Part shown: in pieces, positions 26,828 through 35,608 of the stretch
How positions within the stretch are numbered: the first letter of the stretch is position 1
How the letters are laid out: each line of letters opens with the position of its first letter
Assembly: GCF_030697925.1 (NCBI RefSeq)
Contig: NZ_JAUYOJ010000025.1
Span: 1 to 48,996 of the forward strand
Source: Phenylobacterium sp.
GTDB taxonomy: Bacteria; Pseudomonadota; Alphaproteobacteria; Caulobacterales; Caulobacteraceae
DNA length: 48,996 nt
Direction of reading: 5' to 3'
Translations under genes and position numbers: made by a program
The notes under the pieces: model-generated
The model's database searches: none
The model's input: the letters and a program-made list of their open reading frames with translations, nothing else
Told to the model about the DNA's origin: nothing

Positions 26828-26971
26828 GTCCTCCTCTCCATCCGTCTTCCGGGGGGAGAGGGTAGGGTGAGGGGGGTGTTTCGGCCGCGTCGAGCTAGAG
26901 GCCGGACCGGATTGCGCCGCTGCGCGTCGCGCCCCCTCACCCTACCCTCTCCCCTCAAGCGGGGAGAGGAC
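26828..26971. repeat. Inverted repeat between lptE and holA
   Basis: The arms GTCCTCCTCTCC ... GAGAGGGTAGGGTGAGGGGG (26828-26875) and CCCCCTCACCCTACCCTCTC ... GGGGAGAGGAC (about 26931-26971) pair closely. It shares the GAGAGGGTAGGGTGAGGG core with the element at 25600. It sits within a probable operon, so it may attenuate holA relative to leuS-lptE. Confidence 0.8.
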
Positions 26972-27004
26972 GATGCTGGGGCGTCCCGGGTCATGTTCGA
27001 GCGC

Positions 27005-27505
27005 CTAGGACTTGTTGGCCTGGGTGGCCAGCCAGGCGGCGAGTTCGAGCTCGATCTTGCGGGCGGCCTCGGCGGCGGCGCGGTCCTGGGCGTCCTGCTG
27101 GGCCGAGACCGAGGCATAGGGCTGGTCGGCGCTGTCATAGGTGACCTCGACCCGCGCGACGCCGTTTTTCACCGGCGAGCCCGAGGGCAGGGCCGAGAGG
27201 GTGTAGGCCGCGGTCAGCACGTATTCGTAGCGGGTGGCCACGTTGTCGACCCGGACCCCGCGCGGATAGCGGGTCTCCGAGAGCTGCAGGTCCATGCGGT
27301 AGCGGGGCGCGGCGCCCTTGTCGCGGGCCAGCGCGTCGTCCAGGTGCTCGCGGATCAGTTGGCCCGTGCGCCCCGGCGGGGTGGTCACCTGGATGGCGGT
27401 GAGCTGGGCGGTGACGCCAGGCGCGCCGTAGAGCGGCGTGAACCCGCATCCGGCCAGGCCGAGGCCGGCGGTCATGAGGGCGGCAGCGAAGACGACGCGG
27501 TTCAT
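27005..27505 (-). CDS. lptE: LPS-assembly lipoprotein LptE
   Basis: LptE plugs the LptD barrel and helps place LPS in the outer membrane. The start at 27505 gives 166 residues with a lipoprotein signal (NRVVFAAALMTAGLGLAGCG; lipidated Cys at about 20) and the typical TPLYG just after it. The longer upstream frame runs into leuS and lacks the signal at its start. The middle contains QLSETRYPRGVRVDNVATRYEY, typical of the LptE fold. It lies seven bases downstream of leuS. Confidence 0.92.
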   Translation of the reverse strand: MNRVVFAAALMTAGLGLAGCGFTPLYGAPGVTAQLTAIQVTTPPGRTGQLIREHLDDALARDKGAAPRYRMDLQLSETRYPRGVRVDNVATRYEYVLTAAYTLSALPSGSPVKNGVARVEVTYDSADQPYASVSAQQDAQDRAAAEAARKIELELAAWLATQANKS

Positions 27506-27512
27506 GTCTGGC

Positions 27513-30095
27513 TCACCCGGCCACGATGTTGACGATGCGATCCTTGACCACGATGACCTTGCGGATCGTGAGACCCTCAAGGCGCCGCGCGATGTCCGGA
27601 TCGTCAAGCACGATCTTCTCCACATCGGCCGGTTCGGCCCCCGCGGCCACGGAAATCTCACCGCGCCGCTTGCCGTTGACCTGGACCGGCAGGATGCGCA
27701 CGGCGTCCTGCGTCAGGGCCGGGTCGAAATCGGGCCAGGGAGCGACGACCACCATGCCGGTCCCGCCGATCCGCGCCCAGGCCTCTTCGGCCAGGTGCGG
27801 GGTGAAGGGCGAGATCAGCCGGGCGAAGGCCGACAGGGCCTCGTGGCGCGCGGCCAGCACCGGAACGCTCGCGCCATCGGCGGGGAACTCCTTGAGCTTA
27901 TTGAGGAATTCGTACATCCGCGCGATGCCGGAATTGAACCGGAAGCCCTCGACCGCCTCGGTCACCGCCTTGACGGTGCGATGGGTGAAGGCGCGCAGCT
28001 CGTCGGCCTTGGGGTCGGGGGAGGCGGCCGGCGCTGGCCCGCCGGGCTGGCTGTCGAACTCGTTCCAGACCCGGTTGACGAACCGCCAGGCGCCTTCGAC
28101 GCCCGACGCCGACCAGATGGAGTCGCGCTCGGGCGGTGAGTCCGACAGGACGAACAGCCGCGCGGCGTCGACGCCGTAGACGTCGAAGATGTCGCCGGGG
28201 GCCACGGTGTTGCGCTTGGACTTCGACATCTTCTCGATATCGCCGATGATCACCGGCAGGCCGTCCTGAATCCGCCGGGCGCGGCGGGTCTGGCCCTCGA
28301 CGAGGATTTCCAGTTCCTTGGGCTCGACCCAGTCGCCGTTCTGCAGGCGATAGGTCTCGTGCGTCACCATGCCCTGGGTGAACAGGCCCTCGAACGGCTC
28401 CTTGGCCTCCAGCATGCCGGCGTCCGACAGGGCGCGGTTGACGAAGCGGGCATAGAGCAGGTGCAGGACGGCGTGCTCGATGCCGCCCACATACTGGTCG
28501 ACCGGCATCCAGTAGTCGGCGGCGGCCTTGTCGATCGGCTCGGCCGCCGTCGGGTCGGTGAAGCGGGCGAAGTACCAGGACGAGTCCACGAAGGTGTCGA
28601 GGGTGTCGGTCTCGCGGGTCGCCGCGCCGCCGCAGCCGGGGCAGGTGGTGTGCTTCCAGGTGGGGTGGCGGGTGAGCGCATTGCCCGGCTTGGAGAAGTC
28701 CAGGTCCTCGGGCAGGGCGACCGGCAACTGGTCCCTCGGTACAGGGACGACCCCGCACTTGTCGCAGTGGACCACCGGCACCGGGCAGCCCCAGCCGCGC
28801 TGGCGGGCCACGCCCCAGTCGCGCAGGCGATAGACGGTCGCGCCCTGGCCCTGGCCCTGCGCTTCCAATTTGGCCACGGCGGCGGCCTTGGCCGGCTCGA
28901 TCTCCAGCCCGTCCAGGAAGTGCGAATTGAAGATGGTCCCGGGCCCGACATAGGCCTCGTCGGCCACGTCGAAGCTGGCGGGATCCTCGCCCGGAGGAAG
29001 CACCACCGGCTTGACCATCAGCTTGTATTTACGGGCGAAATCCAGGTCACGCTGGTCATGCGCCGGGCAGCCGAAGATGGCGCCCGTGCCATAGTCCATC
29101 AGGATGAAGTTGGCGATCCAGACCGGCAGCTTCCAGTCGGGGTCGAAGGGGTGGGCGACCGTCAGGCCGGTGTCGAAGCCGATCTTCTCGGCGGTCTCGA
29201 TCTCCGCCTCGGAGGCGCCGCCCTTGCGGCATTCAGCCAGGAAGGCGGCGACCTTGGGGTCGGCGGACAGCTGTTCCGCCAACGGATGATCGGGCGCGAT
29301 CCCCACGAAGCTCGCGCCATAGAGGGTGTCGGGACGGGTGGTGTAGACCTCCAGCCCGGCCTCGAAGCCGGCCGGCGGGTCGCCGGCGAACTGGAACGCG
29401 AACCGGGCGCCCTTGGAGCGGCCGATCCAGTTCTCCTGCATCAGGCGGACCTTCTCGGGCCAGCGGTCCAGGGTCTTCAGGCCGTCCAGCAGCTGGTCGG
29501 CATAGTCGGTGATGCGCAGGAACCACTGGTTCAGCTTGCGCTTCTCGACCACCGCGCCGGAGCGCCAGCCGCGGCCGTCCACCACCTGTTCGTTGGCCAG
29601 CACGGTCTGGTCGACCGGATCCCAGTTGACCACGCCCTCGCGGCGATAGACCAGGCCGCGGGCCATCAGGTCCAGGAACCAGGCCTGCTGCTGGCCGTAA
29701 TAGGCCGCGTCGCAGGTGGCGAACTCGCGGCTCCAGTCGATGGACAGGCCCAGCTGCTGCAGCTCGGTCCGCATCTTGGCGATGTTCTCGTAGGTCCAGG
29801 CGCGGGGATCGACGCCGCGCTCCATGGCGGCGTTCTCGGCGGGCAGGCCGAAGCCGTCCCAGCCCATGGGGTGCAAGACGTTGAAGCCGCAGGCGCGCTT
29901 GTAGCGGGCGTTGGCGTCGCCCAGCGTGTAGTTGCGCACATGGCCCATATGCAGGCTCCCCGACGGATAGGGGAACATCTCGAGCGCGTAGTACTTGGGG
30001 ACGCCCGGGGCGGGCGGGCCCGCACGGAAGACGTCGGCGTCGGCCCAGGCCTTACGCCACTTCGGCTCGGTCTCTTTCGGATTGTAGCGGGCCAT
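27513..30095 (-). CDS. leuS: Leucyl-tRNA synthetase
   Basis: LeuS charges tRNA-Leu. The 860-residue class I synthetase has the HIGH motif as [15 protein letters not shown] (HMGH at 49-52), the CP1 editing domain ([22 protein letters not shown]), a CxxC pair (HCDKCG, CPGCGG) in the zinc-like insertion, the KMSKSKRN motif near residue 620, and the anticodon-binding and C-terminal domains ([15 protein letters not shown]). Length and domains are normal. It heads the leuS-lptE(-holA) run. Confidence 0.98.
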   Translation of the reverse strand: MARYNPKETEPKWRKAWADADVFRAGPPAPGVPKYYALEMFPYPSGSLHMGHVRNYTLGDANARYKRACGFNVLHPMGWDGFGLPAENAAMERGVDPRAWTYENIAKMRTELQQLGLSIDWSREFATCDAAYYGQQQAWFLDLMARGLVYRREGVVNWDPVDQTVLANEQVVDGRGWRSGAVVEKRKLNQWFLRITDYADQLLDGLKTLDRWPEKVRLMQENWIGRSKGARFAFQFAGDPPAGFEAGLEVYTTRPDTLYGASFVGIAPDHPLAEQLSADPKVAAFLAECRKGGASEAEIETAEKIGFDTGLTVAHPFDPDWKLPVWIANFILMDYGTGAIFGCPAHDQRDLDFARKYKLMVKPVVLPPGEDPASFDVADEAYVGPGTIFNSHFLDGLEIEPAKAAAVAKLEAQGQGQGATVYRLRDWGVARQRGWGCPVPVVHCDKCGVVPVPRDQLPVALPEDLDFSKPGNALTRHPTWKHTTCPGCGGAATRETDTLDTFVDSSWYFARFTDPTAAEPIDKAAADYWMPVDQYVGGIEHAVLHLLYARFVNRALSDAGMLEAKEPFEGLFTQGMVTHETYRLQNGDWVEPKELEILVEGQTRRARRIQDGLPVIIGDIEKMSKSKRNTVAPGDIFDVYGVDAARLFVLSDSPPERDSIWSASGVEGAWRFVNRVWNEFDSQPGGPAPAASPDPKADELRAFTHRTVKAVTEAVEGFRFNSGIARMYEFLNKLKEFPADGASVPVLAARHEALSAFARLISPFTPHLAEEAWARIGGTGMVVVAPWPDFDPALTQDAVRILPVQVNGKRRGEISVAAGAEPADVEKIVLDDPDIARRLEGLTIRKVIVVKDRIVNIVAG

Positions 30096-30193
30096 GCGGG
30101 CTCTTCAGATCAGTAGGGAATCGGCCAGCGCCGATGTCGCGCCGACCCGGGGTGGGAGAGCGCATCCTGACTGGAGTCCCCGAATGCGCCCCC

Positions 30194-30241
30194 GACCATT
30201 TTCCGACGAAGTGGTAGCCGGTTCGTCGAAGAAAATGGTCG
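30194..30241. repeat. 48-bp palindromic repeat, copy 2 (intergenic)
   Basis: This copy runs from GACCATTTTCCGACGAAGTG to GAAAATGGTCG and differs from the copy at 5094-5141 at only three positions (A/C, T/A and T/G). It lies between leuS and the DUF3576 lipoprotein gene, where a hairpin could end or trim the upstream transcript. Confidence 0.85.
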
Positions 30242-30288
30242 CCTTTAGAAACCCTTTCGCGAAATCCAAGAGAATTTCGCGGGGGTGG

Positions 30289-30777
30289 TTAGCCGATGTT
30301 GGACAGCCGAAGCTGCCGGGCCTTGGTAAGGATGGCGTTTTCCAGGTCTGTCTCGGTCTGGCCGGCCGAGGCCGCGTCGACCCAATTGCCGGTCGCGTCC
30401 TTGTTCTGCTTGAAGACCGCCACGTTCAGGCCGTCGGCGCGCAGGCGCGAGTCCAGGATGTAGACGGTGCACTTGAAGCGCTCGTCCGGCTTTTCCGGAT
30501 TGACGTACCAGTCGGTGATGACCACGCCGCCGTAAGGGTCGGCCGAAGCCAGCGGCATGAAGGAGAGCGTGTCCAGGGTGGCGCGCCACAGATAGCCGTT
30601 GACGCCGATCGTCGGGGCGCCGCCGGCCGGGCCGCTGGACTTCTTGCCGCCGCCGAACAGGCGGAAGCCGCCGCCTTCTTCCTGGCTTTGGAAAGTGCGC
30701 GATCCGCCGCCTAGGCTCGAGCAGGCCGTCAGGCCCACGAGGCTGAGCAACAGCACTCCGGTTGTCACGCCACGCAT
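30289..30777 (-). CDS. DUF3576 domain lipoprotein
   Basis: The protein is a predicted lipoprotein: signal MRGVTTGVLLLSLVGLTACS with lipidated Cys19. I choose the ATG at 30777 (162 residues), which begins at the signal; an upstream ATG (30801) would add eight residues. The mature part holds the DUF3576 core: IGVNGYLWRATLDTLSFMPLASADPYGGVVITDWY and a C-terminal DLENAILTKARQLR. The family is widespread in alphaproteobacteria and of unknown function, presumably at the outer membrane. It lies upstream of leuS on the same strand, in the order DUF3576-leuS-lptE-holA. Confidence 0.9.
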   Translation of the reverse strand: MRGVTTGVLLLSLVGLTACSSLGGGSRTFQSQEEGGGFRLFGGGKKSSGPAGGAPTIGVNGYLWRATLDTLSFMPLASADPYGGVVITDWYVNPEKPDERFKCTVYILDSRLRADGLNVAVFKQNKDATGNWVDAASAGQTETDLENAILTKARQLRLSNIG

Positions 30778-30972
30778 AAACTCACCGCGTACAAACGGCA
30801 TATAGTGCTCCCAGTCGTTAGTCCGCGTCGGATCAGCGCCGCGGCGCCGCCCCCCGAGCCGGAGGAGCCTCTATAACAACGCCCGTGGAACCGCCAAACA
30901 GGAATCGCGTTGCCCTGCCGCCACAGGCGCCGGGCGATCTGTCCACAGACCGGGCGCGGGGGCCGCATTCTG

Positions 30973-31001
30973 TTGACCTGGCGTCCATCGCGACTTTAAT
31001 C
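30973..31001 (+). promoter_or_regulatory. Candidate sigma-70-type promoter for the ntrZ-like gene
   Basis: TTGACC, a 17-base spacer and TTAATC resemble -35 and -10 elements. The -10 lies 60 bases before the ATG at 31061. This is a visual match only. Confidence 0.4.
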
Positions 31002-31060
31002 GATCCAACGGTTCCGCTGTGTAATGGCGGGGCCGGGGCTTAGGGGCTATATAGGTGGTC

Positions 31061-31438
31061 ATGTCCAAGCGGTTGGTCATTTCGTTGGTCGGTGCGGCGC
31101 TCCTCGCGAGCGGGGCCTCGGCGGCGCATGCCCAGGCGGCGAAGGGCAAGACCGCCGATTTCACCGTGCGCAGTGAGACCACCGCGACCCCGCAAGGGAC
31201 CAAGTCGCTGTGGGATTCGCGCAAGGGGCGCTGGGGGGTCACGCTCAACCTGAATCAACGGGCCGAGCGCGACATGCAGCTGAACGATATCCAGGCGGGG
31301 GCCTATTTCCGCGTGACGCCTAGCCTTCGGGTCGGCGGCGCGGTGGCGTTCGGCGAGCAGGAAACCCCGGAATACAAGAAGACCCAACCGGTCGACGCCG
31401 CGCCGCGGGTCCGGCTCGAGACCGCCTTCAAGTTCTAA
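31061..31438 (+). CDS. NtrZ-family periplasmic regulatory protein (probable)
   Basis: The 125-residue protein has a signal peptide (MSKRLVISLVGAALLASGASAAHA, cleavage near AHA-Q). Its mature part contains WDSRKGRWGVTLNLNQRAERDMQLNDIQAGAYFRVTPSLRVGGAVAFGEQE, which fits my recollection of NtrZ, a Caulobacter periplasmic protein that restrains the sensor kinase NtrY. The start is the ATG at 31061; a GTG two codons upstream is less likely. No ntrYX genes are in the window, so the family call rests on the sequence pattern. It converges on the TenI-like gene with an 11-bp overlap. Confidence 0.7.
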   Translation: MSKRLVISLVGAALLASGASAAHAQAAKGKTADFTVRSETTATPQGTKSLWDSRKGRWGVTLNLNQRAERDMQLNDIQAGAYFRVTPSLRVGGAVAFGEQETPEYKKTQPVDAAPRVRLETAFKF

Positions 31439-32009
31439 GGGCCTCCACGGCCGCGATCCCGACCACGCCCGTGGGCAGCAGCCTGCGGGCCGTTTTGTCA
31501 TTGACGCCGCCCAGGGCGTAGACCGGCCCGCCGGTGGCGCGGACCAGGCCCGCCAGCCGAACCGGCCCCATGGGCGGTCCGGCCGAGGGGCTGGCTGAGG
31601 GGAAGATCGCCGAGACCACCACCGCGTCCGCGCCCCAGGCCAGGGCGCGCCGCGCGGCCGGCAGTGCGTGGGCGGCGGTCGTCACCAGCAGGCCCCTATG
31701 TCTCAGGCCTCGGGCCCGCGCGGCCAGGCGCTCGGGCAGGTGGACCCCGTCCGCCCTGATCCTCAGGGCCAGGGCCGCGTCTGCGCCGATCAGCAGTTTC
31801 AGCCCCCGCGTTCGGGCGAGGACCAGCAGCCGCCGGGCGCGGGGCTCGGCGTCGGGCGCCCCGAACGCCCGGTAGACCACGGCCGACCCCCGAGGCAGGC
31901 GGCGCATGGCGGCCTCGATGTCAGGCGTGCGCTCCGGGTCGGTGAAGAACAGCAGGGAGGGCTTTCGCCAGGCCGCCCGCGCGCCTAAGGCTGCCGCCGT
32001 CCGCGCCAC
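31428..32009 (-). CDS. Thiamine phosphate synthase / TenI-like protein
   Basis: From a GTG at 32009 the protein has 193 residues with a TIM-barrel ThiE/TenI pattern: LLFFTDPERTPD, LKLLIGADAALALRIRADGVHLPE, ALAWGADAVVVSAIFPSASP and the C-terminal phosphate site PVYALGGVNDKTARRL. ThiE joins the thiazole and pyrimidine phosphates, whereas many TenI-like proteins are aminotransferases for thiazole tautomers or have unknown roles. No thi genes are adjacent, so I do not decide between them. The start lies 19 bp from the divergent yggS start, and the 3' end overlaps the ntrZ-like gene. Confidence 0.85.
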   Translation of the reverse strand: MARTAAALGARAAWRKPSLLFFTDPERTPDIEAAMRRLPRGSAVVYRAFGAPDAEPRARRLLVLARTRGLKLLIGADAALALRIRADGVHLPERLAARARGLRHRGLLVTTAAHALPAARRALAWGADAVVVSAIFPSASPSAGPPMGPVRLAGLVRATGGPVYALGGVNDKTARRLLPTGVVGIAAVEALRT

Positions 32010-32028
32010 TGTCCAGAAGCCGCCTGAA

Positions 32029-32691
32029 ATGACCGTCTCTCCCGATGCCCTCGCCGACGTCCTAGACCGGATCGCCCGCGCGGCGAAGGCGTCGGGCCGC
32101 GAGCCGTCCGATGTCACCCTGGTCGCGGTCTCCAAGCAACAGCCCTGGGAGAAGGTCGCGCCCATCCTGGCGGCCGGCCAGACCGTGTTCGGCGAGAACC
32201 GCGTGCAGGAAGCCATGGAGCGCTGGGCCGAGCGGCGCGAGGGGATCGAGCTGCGGCTGATCGGGCCGCTGCAGAGCAACAAGGCCAAGGAGGCGGTGGC
32301 CTTCTTCGACGTGATCGAGAGCCTGGACCGGGAGAAGCTGGCCGCCGCCCTGGCCGCTGAGGTCCAGAAGCAGGGGCGCTCGCCCCGGCTCTATGTGCAG
32401 GTCAACACCGGCGAGGAGCCGCAGAAGGCCGGGGTCGTCCCCGGCGAGGCCGACGCCTTCATCGCCGCGGTCCGCAGGACCCATGGCCTGGAGGTCGAGG
32501 GGCTGATGTGCATCCCGCCGGCCGAGGAGCCGCCCGGTCCGCACTTCGCCCTGCTGGCGAAGATCGCCGCGCGCAACGGCCTGGCCAGGCTCTCCATGGG
32601 CATGAGCGACGACTTCGAGGCCGCCGTGCGCTTCGGCGCCACCAGCGTGCGGGTGGGCTCGGCCCTGTTCGGGGCGCGGGCTAGGCCCTGA
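32029..32691 (+). CDS. yggS: PLP homeostasis protein YggS/PLPBP
   Basis: The 220-residue protein is a YggS-type PLP-binding protein with a predicted alanine-racemase-like barrel: the PLP Lys36 in LVAVSKQQPWE, FGENRVQEAMERW, LRLIGPLQSNKAK, LYVQVNTGEEPQKAGV, LSMGMSDDFEAAVRFGATSVRVGSALFG. It regulates pyridoxal-phosphate balance and is not known to be an enzyme. The ATG at 32029 is 19 bp from the divergent TenI-like start. It converges on the L,D-transpeptidase gene with an 11-bp overlap. Confidence 0.95.
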   Translation: MTVSPDALADVLDRIARAAKASGREPSDVTLVAVSKQQPWEKVAPILAAGQTVFGENRVQEAMERWAERREGIELRLIGPLQSNKAKEAVAFFDVIESLDREKLAAALAAEVQKQGRSPRLYVQVNTGEEPQKAGVVPGEADAFIAAVRRTHGLEVEGLMCIPPAEEPPGPHFALLAKIAARNGLARLSMGMSDDFEAAVRFGATSVRVGSALFGARARP

Positions 32692-33187
32692 TGATGGCGA
32701 TGGAGTCGCCCAGCTTGGCCTTGGCGAGCAGTTCCAGCAGGTCCTCCCGCGCCAGGGCGACGCAGCCCTGTGTAGGGGGATAGCCGGGCTTGGCCAGGTG
32801 CAGGAAGATCGCCGAGCCCAGCATGGGGACCGGCGGGTCGTCATTGTGGGCCAGCACGCAGACCAGGTCGTAGATGTCGTCGTCGCGCCACATCTGCTCG
32901 GCGCTGGCCGGGTGGGGCAGCTTCACCGCGCGGTTGTAGGCCGGGTCAAGCGGGGCGTCGCACCAGCCGTCGTCGCGGGCCAGGGCCTTGGTGGGCAGGC
33001 CGGTTTCCGGGGCCTCGCCCTTATCCGGCCGATAGAGCACGCGGCGGATGGCCCAGGTTCCGAGTGGCGAGGCGCCGTCGCCCTCACGTTTGTCCTTGGC
33101 GGCGATCACCCCGCCCATGCCCAGCGCGCAGGGCGCCGTTCGGCCGCCCAGATCGAAGGTTCCATCTGACATGGCCGTGAAGATCAT
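32681..33187 (-). CDS. L,D-transpeptidase (YkuD-like) domain protein
   Basis: The 168-residue protein (ATG at 33187) has the YkuD catalytic motif with H and C residues: FLHLAKPGYPPTQGCVALAREDL, in which Cys of QGCVAL is the nucleophile. GASPLGTWAIRRVLYRPDKG fits small L,D-transpeptidases that use peptidoglycan stems. No signal peptide is visible, which is unusual for a cell-wall enzyme but common in this small family. Its 5' region is 58 bp from the divergent response regulator. Other starts: ATG at 33172, or at 33247, which would overlap that gene. Confidence 0.85.
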   Translation of the reverse strand: MIFTAMSDGTFDLGGRTAPCALGMGGVIAAKDKREGDGASPLGTWAIRRVLYRPDKGEAPETGLPTKALARDDGWCDAPLDPAYNRAVKLPHPASAEQMWRDDDIYDLVCVLAHNDDPPVPMLGSAIFLHLAKPGYPPTQGCVALAREDLLELLAKAKLGDSIAIIRA

Positions 33188-33245
33188 GGTCTGCCGGGCT
33201 TCCAAAGGTTGGCGCGCGGGGGCGATGCGGTGCATGTTCCGGCTC

Positions 33246-33932
33246 ATGGCTCAACGCAAGACCTTACTCGTCGTGGACGACAATGAAGACCTGCGCGGCG
33301 CGATCGCCGAGCAGCTTCAACTTTCCGAGGAATTCTCGGCCATCGAGGCCGCCACCGCCAGCGAAGGCGTGAAGTCGGCGGTCGAGAATCGCCCGGACCT
33401 CATCCTGCTGGACGTAGACTTACCGGACATGAACGGCCGCGAGGCCTGCCGGCAGATGCGCGCCCAGGGCGTGACGGCCCCGATCATCATGCTGACGGCG
33501 GCCGATACGGACGACGACACGATCTCCGGGCTCGAGGCCGGGGCCAACGACTATGTGACCAAGCCCTTCAAGTTCCAGGTGCTGCTGGCCCGCATCCGCG
33601 CCCAGCTGCGCAGCCACGAACAGTCGGAGGGGGCGGTCTTCCACCTGGGCGCCTACGAGTTCCGGCCCTCGGCCAAGATGCTCGTCGACGCCAACCAGAA
33701 GAAGATCCGGCTGACGGAAAAAGAGACCAACATCCTGAAGTACCTCTACCGGGCTGGCGAAAAGCCGGTGAGCCGCGAGGAGCTGCTGGCCGAGGTCTGG
33801 GGCTATAACGCCGGGGTCACCACCCACACCCTGGAAACCCACGTCTATCGCCTGCGCCAGAAGATCGAGCCCGATCCCGGCAATGCGCGGCTGCTGCTGA
33901 CCGAGGCGGGCGGGTATCGGCTCGCGCCGTGA
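33246..33932 (+). CDS. OmpR/PhoB-type response regulator
   Basis: The 228-residue protein starts MAQRKTLLVVDDNEDLRGAI. It has a receiver domain with phospho-acceptor Asp56 (LILLDVDLPDMNG) and the conserved Lys in TKPFKFQ, then a winged-helix Trans_reg_C domain (IRLTEKETNILKYLYRAGEKPVSREELLAEVWGY ... LETHVYRLRQKIEP). No sensor kinase gene adjoins it. Its stop overlaps the GTG start of the next gene (GTGA), so the response regulator is coupled to a small exported protein. Confidence 0.94.
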   Translation: MAQRKTLLVVDDNEDLRGAIAEQLQLSEEFSAIEAATASEGVKSAVENRPDLILLDVDLPDMNGREACRQMRAQGVTAPIIMLTAADTDDDTISGLEAGANDYVTKPFKFQVLLARIRAQLRSHEQSEGAVFHLGAYEFRPSAKMLVDANQKKIRLTEKETNILKYLYRAGEKPVSREELLAEVWGYNAGVTTHTLETHVYRLRQKIEPDPGNARLLLTEAGGYRLAP

Positions 33933-34336
33933 GGCTCGGCGCGTGCTTGCTGGCGGGCGCCGTTGCTATAATGGCAACCCGCGCCGACGCATGCTCAATT
34001 GTCGAGACCAAGCGGACTGAGCCCAACGCTTTCCGAGCGGCGGACATGGTTCTGACCGTCGATGCGCTCACCCAGGAACTGCAGCCGGTTCCGGACCAGC
34101 CCGAATTGCTGATCGGACTGGCGACAGGACGCGTCACAAGGGTCTTCAAGGGCCGCGAACGGATTGGCAGGATCATCGCCTATCGCGTCGTGGCGGGTGA
34201 AGACGCGGTAGGCTGCCCCGCCCGCAGCGACACCACCCCAGGGCAGACTTACAAGCTGTATCTGAAGTTTCAGCCTGACAGCGGTCCTCCCATCATTGTC
34301 CGCAGACAGCTGTTCTTCGACAAGGCGGGCCGCTAA
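33929..34336 (+). CDS. Small exported protein of unknown function, possibly TIMP/netrin-like OB fold
   Basis: I do not recognise a named family. The 135-residue frame starts at a GTG overlapping the response-regulator stop. It has a signal peptide (LGACLLAGAVAIMATRADA) followed at once by Cys22. The rest resembles the NTR/TIMP OB fold in pattern: a GLATGRVTRVFKG strand, then EDAVGCPARS with Cys96, then PGQTYKLYLKF. A disulphide between Cys22 and Cys96 is plausible in the periplasm. It ends with TAATG, shared with the following gene. The fold assignment is speculative. Confidence 0.8.
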   Translation: MRLGACLLAGAVAIMATRADACSIVETKRTEPNAFRAADMVLTVDALTQELQPVPDQPELLIGLATGRVTRVFKGRERIGRIIAYRVVAGEDAVGCPARSDTTPGQTYKLYLKFQPDSGPPIIVRRQLFFDKAGR

Positions 34337-34782
34337 TGCTCCACCGGCTGACCCTAGCCCGGACCTTTCCCCTGATGATGATCGGGGCCCTGGTGATCGG
34401 GATGACGGTGGTGGCCGTCACCTCCTACCAGAACCGGGTGCGGAAGATCGCCGAATCCGAGGCGGCGACCACGCCCTCGGCCACCACCGGCCCGCCGTGC
34501 CCGGCGCTGACCAAGGCGGAGTTCGACGCCCTGGAGGTGAAGCCGAAGAAGACCTTCATCTTCAACGAGGTGACCTTCGATCGCCGCTTCGGCCACGTGG
34601 AATGCAACGTGGTGAGCGACGGCGGCGGAACCGGTTTCGCGCCGCTCTGCCAGTTCACCGCCCCAGCCGTGCTCAAGGTCGCCACCAAGCGGGGCGAATT
34701 CTACTTCAAGACCGGGGTCGGCAAGCCGGTGACGGTGAGCACGCCGGGCGGAATCCCGAAGTGCGTGGTGGCGGGTCGCTAG
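34336..34782 (+). CDS. Membrane-anchored periplasmic protein of unknown function
   Basis: The 148-residue protein has one N-terminal hydrophobic segment (TFPLMMIGALVIGMTVVAV) and a predicted periplasmic part with four cysteines (Cys55, 90, 105, 143), suggesting two disulphides. I do not recognise the family. It is coupled to the preceding gene through TAATG, so response regulator, exported protein and this protein form a three-gene operon. It ends with a CTAG stop shared with the convergent xthA. Confidence 0.82.
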   Translation: MLHRLTLARTFPLMMIGALVIGMTVVAVTSYQNRVRKIAESEAATTPSATTGPPCPALTKAEFDALEVKPKKTFIFNEVTFDRRFGHVECNVVSDGGGTGFAPLCQFTAPAVLKVATKRGEFYFKTGVGKPVTVSTPGGIPKCVVAGR

Positions 34783-35585
34783 AGCCCGAAGTCCGCGCTG
34801 ACCGGGGCGTGGTCGCTGGGGCGTTCCCATTCGCGGACGTCGTCGTGGACCCGGGCCGCCGCGGCGCCTGGGCGGAAGGCCGCCTCGCGCAGGCCGGGCG
34901 AGATCAGGATGTGGTCCAGCCGCAGGCCGCGGTTGGAGGCGCGGAAGTCGGCCGCCCGATAGCTCCACCAGGAGAACAGCTTCTGCGGATCGGGCACGGC
35001 CTCGCGCACCAGGTCGGTGAAGCCGAGGCTGGCCTTCAGCGCGGCGAAGGCCTCCAGCTCGATGGGGGTGTGGCTGACGACCTTCGACATCTGCTTGTGG
35101 CTCCAGACGTCGAACTCGCCAGGGGCGACGTTGAGGTCGCCGACGATGGCCAGGGGGTCCTTGGGGTCGCGGCGGGCCATCTCGGCGCTGAGCTTCTCAT
35201 AGAAGTCGAGCTTGTGGTCGAACTTGGCGTTGACCTCGCGGTCGGGGATGTCGCCGCCGGCCGGGATGTAGAAGTTCTGCACCTCGACCCCGGCCACCTT
35301 GCCGGAGACGCAGCGGGCGTGGCCCTCGCGGCAGACGTCCAGTGGGGCGACGTCCTCGATGGGCAGGCGCGAGGCGATGGCCACACCGTGCCAGCCCTTC
35401 TGGCCGGCGATCTTGATGTGCGGCAGGCCCATCTCCTCGAAGATGGCCCGGGGGAACTCGGCCTCCTGGCACTTGATCTCCTGCAGGCACAGGACATCGG
35501 GCGCTTGCTCGTCGACGAAGCGGGCGACCTGTTCGGCGCGCAGGCGGACGGAGTTGACGTTCCAGGTGCAGAGTCGGAGGCGCAT
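34779..35585 (-). CDS. xthA: Exodeoxyribonuclease III
   Basis: XthA is the AP endonuclease/3'-5' exonuclease of base-excision repair. The 268-residue protein has the family motifs LCTWNVNSVRLR at the N-terminus, LCLQEIKCQEAEFP with the catalytic Glu, AIVGDLNVAPGEFDVWSHK, LRLDHILISPGL and the C-terminal PSDHAPVSADF with the catalytic Asp-His. It overlaps the convergent gene by four bases. A hairpin lies upstream, between it and lolA. Confidence 0.95.
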   Translation of the reverse strand: MRLRLCTWNVNSVRLRAEQVARFVDEQAPDVLCLQEIKCQEAEFPRAIFEEMGLPHIKIAGQKGWHGVAIASRLPIEDVAPLDVCREGHARCVSGKVAGVEVQNFYIPAGGDIPDREVNAKFDHKLDFYEKLSAEMARRDPKDPLAIVGDLNVAPGEFDVWSHKQMSKVVSHTPIELEAFAALKASLGFTDLVREAVPDPQKLFSWWSYRAADFRASNRGLRLDHILISPGLREAAFRPGAAAARVHDDVREWERPSDHAPVSADFGL

Positions 35586-35608
35586 GAGGACTGTCTAGTG
35601 GGGCTCGG

